From positions 1 to 8,579 of the forward strand of contig JAKAHN010000021.1 in assembly GCA_021814895.1 (NCBI GenBank): a DNA stretch of 8,579 bases, in the 5' to 3' direction. This DNA is from a bacterium. GTDB lineage: Bacteria; Patescibacteriota; Minisyncoccia; Phycocordibacterales; 2-02-FULL-43-11. Positions 4,292 through 8,579 of the stretch are shown in pieces. The position numbers and the translations under genes are program-made. The notes below the pieces were generated by a model. That model was not told the DNA's origin. It saw only the letters and a list, made by a program, of their open reading frames with translations, and made no database searches. Every line of letters begins with the position of its first letter. Positions within the stretch are counted from its first letter, which is position 1.

Positions 4292-5737
4292 ATGCCAACA
4301 CAACTTGACACAGGAAATGAACAACCGATAGCCAAGGAGCAACCGGCGATATCGCGCGCATTAATTCTGAATCTGATCTGGTGTTCGGGATTATCTTTGT
4401 TTTGGGTTGTCTTTATTTGGGGGTTTTGGGATAAAGGCCCTTTGGCTCTGGGTATAAACGCCAGCGTATTTTTTATCGCCTTGTTGGCAATGTTTATCCG
4501 GCCGCTCTGCTGTAATAAGCCCCGGGACAAAAAAGATCTTTATTGGCTCATACCGCTTGGGCTTATCGCGTTCAGTTTTCTTTTTTATGAGAATCCTTTT
4601 ATCAAAATGGTGAACGTTTTTGTTTATCCGGTCCTTATCTTTCTGTTTGTGAATTATGGATTTCTCAAGGACAAGGAGAAAAGATACTGGGGCATTAATT
4701 TCATTGCAAATTTTATTACAAGATTTTTTTCACTTTTTGGTTGGTTAGGCGCATCCTTGAAATATTATATAGAAATAATCGGCCCGAAGCGGGGAAAGGG
4801 AGCCGCGCGTCAGATCGCTCTGGGCCTCGTCCTTTTGCTCGCGGTCGCTTTTGTGGTCGTCATTCCGCTTTTGTCTTCGGCTGATCCGGTCTTCGGCGAC
4901 AAACTGGCGTTCATCTATGATCTGGTCAGGCGGTATATCTCACAGAACGTGGTGGCGAAAATTGTTTTTTTCTTCGTCTTATCGGTTCTGCTGTTTTCGT
5001 CTATTCTCGCTTGGGCGCGCGAATTTGATTACCAGGAGAAAGAGACCGGGCAACAGGTAGACTCAATTATTGCCGGTATCGTGCTCACAGGTATTTTGAT
5101 CCTCTATCTCTTATTTCTCTGGATCCAGATCAAACGATTGTGGATAGGCAGTTTGCCTCTTGACTTCCGCGCGACCGAGACTCTGGTTAAGAGCGGGTTT
5201 TGGCAGCTGTTTTTTCTCACCGGCTTGAATACCTTGTTATACTTATTTATTTATCGTAAGACCGGCGCGCCGGTGCAGAAGATACTGACGGCGTTCACCA
5301 TCGCCTCGCTCTTGCTCCTAGCTTCGGCCGGGGAGCGAGTAGCACTTTACGTTGTAAATTACGGCTTCAGCTACGAAAAGTTTTTTGCCTCCTACACGGT
5401 CATCTATAGCGCCATTCTTTTTGTCTGGTTGATCTACTGCCTGTTCCGAAAAGAGCGGGCTAACATCTTTAAATTCTTGGTCTTTTTATTTCTCTGGATG
5501 TATGCGATCGTAACCGTTTTGCCGGTTGAGCAGTTCATTCTGCGATCCAATATCTCAATGGCCAGGCGTCCGGAGTCGCGTATCCGATTATCTGAACTGA
5601 CCATGCTCTCGGCCGATGTTCTGGGCCCGGTTAAAAAATACCGAGGCGAGGGTGTGCTCAAGGAGGACTGGCAGCCCTGGATTGACCAGCAAGAAAAACG
5701 CTTGGCAGAAAAACGCTGGTATGAATTTAATTTTTAA
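4292..5737 (+). CDS. DUF4173/DUF4153-type polytopic membrane protein
   Basis: A 481-residue integral membrane protein with about eleven hydrophobic helices by eye (about 24-44, 50-70, 84-99, 103-121, 174-193, 222-241, 257-277, 303-320, 330-345, 366-384, 392-410). Its landmarks are L-S-S-A-D-P-V-F-G (195-203) and E-R-V-A-L-Y-V-V-N-Y-G-F (348-359), the S-A-D-P-x-F and E-R-x-x-L-Y-x-x-x-Y-G patterns I know from DUF4173/DUF4153 proteins. The C-terminal soluble tail (about 415-481) with S-E-L-T-M-L-S-A-D-V-L-G-P-V also fits the family, where it follows the last helix. No catalytic residues are known and the function is unknown; in other bacteria these proteins often sit near membrane-sensor or signalling genes. 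It starts at the first ATG, directly behind a -10 box, and is followed after 50 bases by a strong terminator, so it is a single-gene unit. The length is normal for the family and there is no frameshift. Confidence 0.83.
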   Translation: MPTQLDTGNEQPIAKEQPAISRALILNLIWCSGLSLFWVVFIWGFWDKGPLALGINASVFFIALLAMFIRPLCCNKPRDKKDLYWLIPLGLIAFSFLFYENPFIKMVNVFVYPVLIFLFVNYGFLKDKEKRYWGINFIANFITRFFSLFGWLGASLKYYIEIIGPKRGKGAARQIALGLVLLLAVAFVVVIPLLSSADPVFGDKLAFIYDLVRRYISQNVVAKIVFFFVLSVLLFSSILAWAREFDYQEKETGQQVDSIIAGIVLTGILILYLLFLWIQIKRLWIGSLPLDFRATETLVKSGFWQLFFLTGLNTLLYLFIYRKTGAPVQKILTAFTIASLLLLASAGERVALYVVNYGFSYEKFFASYTVIYSAILFVWLIYCLFRKERANIFKFLVFLFLWMYAIVTVLPVEQFILRSNISMARRPESRIRLSELTMLSADVLGPVKKYRGEGVLKEDWQPWIDQQEKRLAEKRWYEFNF

Positions 5738-5787
5738 CCGTTTGCCGAACAAAAAAGGATAAAAAATTTTATCATCATTAATAATTT

Positions 5788-5826
5788 GGACAAAAAAATC
5801 CGGCATTTGGCTGGATTTTTTTGTCC
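5788..5826 (+). terminator. Strong intrinsic terminator after the DUF4173 gene
   Basis: GGACAAAAAAATCC (5788-5801) pairs perfectly with GGATTTTTTTGTCC (5813-5826). The stem can extend inward by G-T, G-C and C-G pairs to a 5-base loop (5805-5809). The T-run lies within the 3' arm, so it can act in both directions. It starts 50 bases after the stop. Confidence 0.9.
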
Positions 5827-5854
5827 CGTGTCCATATGACCGCGATTTCAAGTG

Positions 5855-5884
5855 TGGACAAAAATAGAATTTGTCTGTTAAGAT
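5855..5884 (+). promoter_or_regulatory. Promoter giving a leaderless mRNA for the DUF1801 gene
   Basis: TGGACA (5855-5860), an 18-base spacer and TAAGAT (5879-5884), with TGT directly before the -10 as an extended element. The -10 ends 8 bases before the ATG at 5893, so the transcript should start at about the start codon. This also argues against an upstream start at 5821, which lies inside the preceding terminator. Confidence 0.65.
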
Positions 5885-5892
5885 GTAGCTCT

Positions 5893-6258
5893 ATGAAAAA
5901 CTATAACGCAAAAGACGTTGATGCATATATCGTCAGCGCAGCGCTGGCGGCCCGGCCTAAACTTAAAGAGCTTCGGAAAATAATAAAATCAACCGTCCCA
6001 AAGGCAGAGGAAAAAATAAGCTGGGGCGTGCCGTTCTACCGATATCACGGTGCGCTGGTCGGATTTGCCTCATTTAAGAACCACGTCAGCTTTGGTTTAG
6101 GCCTTTCCGGGCTTAGCCGCGCCGACCGTGAAATTCTTGAAAAACAGGGATACAAAACCGGAAGCAAAATCATCCAAATAAGGTTTGATCAGAAAGTACC
6201 GACAGGAATGATAAAGCAAATCCTAAAAGCACAAGCAAGGCTGAATGAAGCCAAATGA
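5893..6258 (+). CDS. DUF1801 (YdhG-like) small cytoplasmic protein
   Basis: A 121-residue protein with a YdhG-like DUF1801 domain over nearly its whole length. Signatures are the N-terminal D-V-D-A-Y-I (residues 6-11), an L-K-E-L-R-K-I-I-K-S-T-V-P-K-A-E-E helix, the I-S-W-G-V-P-F-Y motif (family I-x-W/Y-x-x-P-F/A-Y), a central G-F-A-S-F-K-N-H-V-S-F-G-L and the C-terminal R-F-D-Q-K-V-P-T-G-M-I-K-Q-I-L-K. Some members are described as frataxin-like, iron-handling proteins, but the biochemical role is not settled. The frame is open upstream to 5821; ATG 5893 is chosen because it places the D-V-D-A-Y-I helix at the normal N-terminal distance and lies just behind an extended -10 box. There is no Shine-Dalgarno sequence. 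It is transcribed alone; its terminator lies about 120 bases downstream. Confidence 0.88.
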   Translation: MKNYNAKDVDAYIVSAALAARPKLKELRKIIKSTVPKAEEKISWGVPFYRYHGALVGFASFKNHVSFGLGLSGLSRADREILEKQGYKTGSKIIQIRFDQKVPTGMIKQILKAQARLNEAK

Positions 6259-6291
6259 AATACAGAATAAACCCCCAGATCGGAGATTCAT

Positions 6292-6301
6292 GCCACGTGG
6301 C
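6292..6301. repeat. Palindrome GCCACGTGGC in the 3' region of the DUF1801 gene
   Basis: A perfect 10-base palindrome, followed at once by a partial repeat (CGTGGCG). It lies in the 118-base stretch between the DUF1801 stop and its terminator. It could be an operator or a protein-binding site, or the tip of a small RNA stem. The rest of 6259-6375 holds only a weak TTGATA-17-TAACGG promoter resemblance at 6326-6354. Confidence 0.35.
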
Positions 6302-6375
6302 GTGGCGATAGGTTTGTAATCACGATTGATAATTATTAACGCAGAGAATAACGGGGTAGATGCTCACTACCTTTT

Positions 6376-6406
6376 AAAATGATACTTCGTTAAGTATCAT
6401 TTTTTT
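6376..6406 (+). terminator. Intrinsic terminator downstream of DUF1801
   Basis: AAAATGATACTT (6376-6387) and AAGTATCATTTT (6392-6403) form a perfect 12-bp stem with the tetraloop CGTT, and the T-run continues to 6406. It is about 118 bases from the DUF1801 stop, leaving a long 3' UTR or room for a separate small transcript. Confidence 0.9.
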
Positions 6407-6483
6407 GATACCACTAATCAAAGAATCAAAGTTATACACCTGTCCGAGTATTGACTTTTAAATAAATTATCCTAGGTTTGAAG

Positions 6484-6489
6484 TATAAT
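6484..6489 (+). promoter_or_regulatory. -10 box of the VOC operon
   Basis: A perfect TATAAT 15 bases before the ATG at 6505 gives a leader of about nine bases and no room for a Shine-Dalgarno sequence. TTGACT at 6451-6456 looks like a -35 but is 27 bases away, too far. The correctly spaced hexamer (AATAAA, 6461-6466) is poor, so the promoter is weak or activator-dependent, or the real -10 is elsewhere. Confidence 0.45.
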
Positions 6490-6504
6490 AATTAACTTAA
6501 ATCT

Positions 6505-6918
6505 ATGAAAATGAACTCGGTAGTGCATTTTGAATTGCCCTATGAGAATCGTGATCGCGCGGCAGATTTTTATGAAAAAGTTTTCGGCTGGAAGCTTCAT
6601 AAGTTTGGTCCGGAAATGGGTAATTATATGACAGCCCAGACGGACGAGATGGACGAGCACGACAAGCCTAAACACCCGGGTACGATTGGCGGCGGATTTT
6701 TTGAGAAGTCGGCAGGCGCAGAGCAGGCTACCGTAGTCATAGCAGTTGATGAGATCAACGAGGCGATGAAGTCTATTGTGGCCGCCGGTGGCAAGCTATT
6801 GGGCGGTCAAAAACCGGGGGAGCCGGACGACATTCCCGGAGTCGGCCTATATATCGCCTTTGCCGATACCGAAGGCAACCGCATCGCCGTACTGCAGCCC
6901 AAGGGTGAGATGAAATAA
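6505..6918 (+). CDS. VOC-family (glyoxalase/bleomycin-resistance fold) protein
   Basis: A 137-residue single-domain pair of beta-alpha-beta-beta-beta modules. V-V-H8-F-E-L-P begins module 1, followed by R-A-A-D-F-Y-E-K-V-F-G-W (family A-x-x-F-Y-x-x-x-F-G-W). T-I-G-G-G-F-F-E and T-V-V-I-A-V-D-E-I-N-E-A-M-K-S-I-V-A-A-G-G open module 2, and it ends I-A-F-A-D-T-E-G-N-R-I-A-V-L-Q-P (family D-P-E-G-N-R-x-x-x-x-Q). H8 is a candidate metal ligand; the usual partner Glu near the C-terminus is not obvious, so metal binding is uncertain. Many such proteins are dioxygenases, lyases or antibiotic-binding proteins, and the substrate cannot be told. An alternative start two codons in (6511) is possible. It opens a three-gene operon. 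Confidence 0.85.
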   Translation: MKMNSVVHFELPYENRDRAADFYEKVFGWKLHKFGPEMGNYMTAQTDEMDEHDKPKHPGTIGGGFFEKSAGAEQATVVIAVDEINEAMKSIVAAGGKLLGGQKPGEPDDIPGVGLYIAFADTEGNRIAVLQPKGEMK

Positions 6919-6932
6919 GTAATTTCAAACAT

Positions 6933-7430
6933 ATGAAAATACAAAAAATTACGCCTTTTTTGTGGTTTGACAAGCGGGCCGAAGAGGCGATGAATTTTTA
7001 CGTATCCATATTTGACGATGCCCGTATCTTAAGCATCAAGCGCTATCCGGAAGGACCGCTGGAGGGGCCATGGAAGGGGATGGAAGGCAGGGTTTTAACC
7101 GCCGAGTTTGAGTTAGCCGGCCAGCGCTTCATGGCTCTGGATGGCGGTCCTACTTTCAAGCCAACCGGTGCAGTTTCTTTCTATATAGAGTGCGAAACGC
7201 AGATAGAGGTTGATCATTACTGGGCAGGGCTTTCCGAGGGCGGTGATCCGGCGATGCAGCAATGCGGCTGGCTGATGGATAAATTCGGTTTTTCCTGGCA
7301 GGTCGTACCCAAGATTCTGGGGGAATTAATGAACGATCCCGATCCGGTTAAGGCCGATCGGGTGCTTCAGGCTATGCTTAAGATGAAAAAATTGTCCATT
7401 CCCAACTTGAAGCAGGCCTATGAAGGTTAG
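6933..7430 (+). CDS. PhnB-like VOC protein (3-dmu-9_3-mt family)
   Basis: A 165-residue PhnB/YjdN-type VOC protein. It opens I-T-P-F-L-W-F-D-K-R-A-E-E-A-M-N-F-Y-V-S-I-F (family T-P-x-L-W-F-x-x-x-A-E-E-A-x-x-F-Y), then has L-T-A-E-F-E-L-A-G-Q-R-F-M-A-L-D-G-G-P, F-x-P-T-G-A-V-S-F-Y-I-E-C and G-G-D-P-A-M-Q-Q-C-G-W-L-M-D-K-F-G-F-S-W-Q-V-V-P, the classic C-terminal half, and ends with P-x-K-A-D-R-V-L-Q-A-M-L-K-M-K-K-L. Such proteins are often labelled 3-demethylubiquinone 3-methyltransferase by old automatic annotation, which is unlikely to be right; the real substrate is unknown. The ATG lies 14 bases after the first VOC stop, so the genes are cotranscribed. No Shine-Dalgarno sequence is visible. 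Confidence 0.9.
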   Translation: MKIQKITPFLWFDKRAEEAMNFYVSIFDDARILSIKRYPEGPLEGPWKGMEGRVLTAEFELAGQRFMALDGGPTFKPTGAVSFYIECETQIEVDHYWAGLSEGGDPAMQQCGWLMDKFGFSWQVVPKILGELMNDPDPVKADRVLQAMLKMKKLSIPNLKQAYEG

Positions 7431-7442
7431 TTAATAATTTAT

Positions 7443-7625
7443 ATGGAAGATAAAAAAGCAGCCGAAATCCTGTCAGGCTTATTGGATAAACACAAGTTAA
7501 GTGAGGAAGAAAAAAAAGCGGTTTTGACCGCTATCGGCGTTCTTGCCTGGACGTCTCTCGGTAAGAGCAGAATAAAGGGACTGGCGAAAGCACAAAAAAC
7601 CAAACTGGAAAAAAGTATTGAATGA
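7443..7625 (+). CDS. 60-residue helical protein, third gene of the VOC operon
   Basis: A 60-residue cytoplasmic, charged protein with no signal peptide or membrane helix. It consists of two or three predicted helices: A-A-E-I-L-S-G-L-L-D-K-H near 6-17, L-S-E-E-E-K-K-A-V-L-T-A-I-G-V-L near 19-34, and a basic tail. W36-T-S-L-G-K-S-R forms a distinct central motif. I have the impression of a small widespread family (S-E-E-E-K-x-A-V then A-I-G-V-L-x-W-x-S-L), but cannot name it. Spacing of 12 bases from the PhnB-like stop and the same strand indicate cotranscription, so it may assist or be regulated with the VOC proteins. Translational coupling is plausible since no Shine-Dalgarno sequence is visible. 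The stop is TGA. Confidence 0.65.
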   Translation: MEDKKAAEILSGLLDKHKLSEEEKKAVLTAIGVLAWTSLGKSRIKGLAKAQKTKLEKSIE

Positions 7626-7661
7626 ACATCAATATTTTATGGCGGTCGTTTTATTTTTTAT

Positions 7662-7946
7662 TTAAACGTGGATACTGTTATAGATTTTTGGTGTAATTAC
7701 CTTGATATGGTGCTTGATCGCGTAAGCGTTAACTTTTGCCCTTACCGTAGCGCGCACAAAACGTGGCACGCGGCGCAACTCCCTTAAGGCGGCGGCAGTC
7801 CAAATAATTTTTGCCGGCACCCTTGCTTTTTTATTTACAACGACTTTTTGCCGAGCGGTTTTGTTGGCCGCAGATGCAAGATTAACATTAAAACAGAACC
7901 CCAGTAGCATGCCGATTGAAATAATCGCAAAAAATTTATTTTTCAT
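7662..7946 (-). CDS. Exported mini-protein with a PCP_red domain
   Basis: A 94-residue protein with a clear signal peptide: K-N-K then a hydrophobic core (F-F-A-I-I-S-I-G-M-L-L-G-F-C-F) and A-S-A before a predicted cleavage near residue 26. After a basic linker (about 27-46) comes W49 to about 90, with W-T-A-A-A-L-R-E-L-R-R-V-P, F-V-R-A-T-V-R-A-K-V, A-Y-A and I-K-V-I-T-P. This matches the PCP_red domain (PF08369), normally the C-terminal cap of protochlorophyllide reductase subunit B (family W-x-x-x-A-x-x-x-L-x-x-V-P-x-F-V-R ... E-x-x-A ... I-T). Here the usual acidic residue before Y-A is Asn. A stand-alone, secreted copy has no obvious role, and there is no chlorophyll gene nearby. The gene lies 9 bases behind the deacetylase and is probably cotranscribed. 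Domain assignment is from memory of the family and is fairly strong; function is unknown. Confidence 0.8.
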   Translation of the reverse strand: MKNKFFAIISIGMLLGFCFNVNLASAANKTARQKVVVNKKARVPAKIIWTAAALRELRRVPRFVRATVRAKVNAYAIKHHIKVITPKIYNSIHV

Positions 7947-7955
7947 AAAATATTA

Positions 7956-8579
7956 TTAATTTAATAACAGGCGCTTAAGCAGCGTGCCGCCGCCTTGGTC
8001 GGAGGAACGAATGCGAAAGAGGAAATAGCGGTTGGCTTCCGCTTGTTTTTCACCAGGAATCACCGAAACGGCGGCCTTATATCCGGCTGACTTGGCCCGA
8101 TCCGCTATCAATTGATTGAACGAACCGTAAGGATAAGCAAAAGTATCAATCGGCGTTTTGAATCTCTCTTCAAACATTTTTTTGCTCAAAAATATTTGAC
8201 GCTTGGCTTCGGCCTCGCTTAAGGAAGTAAGCTTTTTATGATCAAGCGCGTGCGATCCGATCTCCACTAAACCGCTTGCTAACATTTCCCTGATCATTTG
8301 TTCGCTTAAATAAGCGGGGCTATTAATTGCGTCGTAAATCACATAAATTGTCGCCCTGATCTTGTATTTTTGAAGCAGGGGAAAGGCGTATTGATAAAAA
8401 TCGCGATAACCGTCATCAAAAGTGAGGGCGATTTTTTTCTCTTTCGCTGTAGTGCTCGCGAGTAACAGAGCAACCTGACTGATCGTTACCGATTCATAAT
8501 TGGCTTGCTTGATCAAAGCCAGCTGCTCGGCAAATTTTTCCGGGGTCACCGTCAAACTGGCGCGTAACCGATCTTTGGG
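7956..8579 (-). CDS. NodB-type polysaccharide deacetylase, 5' end cut by window edge
   Basis: The frame is open to the right edge, so at least the N-terminus (probably a signal or membrane anchor) is missing; 207 residues are visible. Motif 1, A-L-T-F-D-D-G-Y (visible about 51-58), holds the catalytic base D and metal-binding D of the NodB fold. Motif 2, G-S-H-A-L-D-H (about 108-114), gives the H-x3-H zinc ligands. Motif 3, F-A-Y-P-Y-G (about 147-152), is the F-x-Y-P-Y-G variant lacking the Arg of R-x-P-Y/F-G. The C-terminal part (S-A-G-Y-K-A-A-V-S and F-R-I-R-S-S) closes the barrel. Family members remove N-acetyl groups from chitin-like, peptidoglycan or other glycans outside the cell. A TTG at 8553-8555 is internal. 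The PCP_red protein follows 9 bases later. Confidence 0.92.
   Translation of the reverse strand, partial: PKDRLRASLTVTPEKFAEQLALIKQANYESVTISQVALLLASTTAKEKKIALTFDDGYRDFYQYAFPLLQKYKIRATIYVIYDAINSPAYLSEQMIREMLASGLVEIGSHALDHKKLTSLSEAEAKRQIFLSKKMFEERFKTPIDTFAYPYGSFNQLIADRAKSAGYKAAVSVIPGEKQAEANRYFLFRIRSSDQGGGTLLKRLLLN

Noticed and set aside
5588..5851. An 87-codon minus-strand frame
   Set aside because: It is antisense to the conserved DUF4173 C-terminus and runs through the terminator.
5821..5892. Upstream start for the DUF1801 protein
   Set aside because: It would begin inside the preceding terminator and read through a well-formed promoter; ATG 5893 matches the domain start.
6451..6489. TTGACT and TATAAT as a standard promoter for the VOC operon
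   Set aside because: The gap is 27 bases, too long for a sigma-70 promoter; only the -10 was kept.
7626..7668. Terminator between the convergent VOC operon and PCP_red gene
   Set aside because: Only a 5-bp CGTTT/AAACG pairing with a 12-base loop is visible, too weak to call.

Overview
The window looks like part of a small bacterial genome of the Patescibacteria/CPR type (inference). Genes are short and densely packed, and many encode small membrane or secreted proteins of unknown function. Shine-Dalgarno sequences are almost absent. Several genes have a promoter -10 box only 7-11 bases before the ATG, so their mRNAs should be leaderless or nearly so. Most terminators are A-rich/T-rich hairpins with the T-tract inside the stem. 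TGA ends at least three genes (PAP2, DUF1801 and the 60-residue protein), so the code is the standard one, not the TGA=Gly code of Gracilibacteria/SR1. No rRNA, tRNA, CRISPR, transposase or origin was seen.

Layout. Left edge: the tail of a DUF3761 lipoprotein on +, with a clean terminator. 460-1750: an AT-rich defence/addiction-type operon on +, made of a Panacea (DUF4065) antitoxin, an overlapping toxin-like gene and a 59-residue ORF that has not been described before as far as I can tell, closed by a terminator. 1800-2890: an orphan three-helix membrane protein and a PAP2/BcrC-like undecaprenyl-pyrophosphate phosphatase, each with its own promoter. 2958-3380, minus strand: a two-helix membrane protein. 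3381-3625: a divergent intergenic region that unexpectedly contains a perfect intrinsic terminator. 3626-4141: an AT-rich, divergent low-molecular-weight tyrosine phosphatase, followed by an unusual set of mutually exclusive hairpins. 4292-5737: a large DUF4173/DUF4153 polytopic membrane protein, probably leaderless. 5893-6258: a DUF1801 protein, also probably leaderless. 6505-7625: an operon of a VOC protein, a PhnB-like VOC protein and a 60-residue helical protein. 7662-8579, minus strand: a polysaccharide deacetylase (cut by the right edge) followed 9 bases later by a secreted mini-protein carrying a PCP_red domain, normally found at the C-terminus of protochlorophyllide reductase subunit B.

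How the genes work together. Apart from the toxin-antitoxin operon, the VOC operon and the deacetylase/PCP_red pair, the genes look like independent single-gene units, each with its own promoter and terminator. Envelope functions recur: lipoprotein, PAP2 lipid phosphatase, DUF4173 protein, deacetylase and secreted PCP_red protein. The best candidates for undescribed biology are the Panacea-toxin operon with its extra small ORF and the exported stand-alone PCP_red protein. No stretch of more than 300 bases lacks a gene; the four longest gaps (1621-1812, 2161-2398, 3381-3625 and 6259-6504) are described through the sites they contain.
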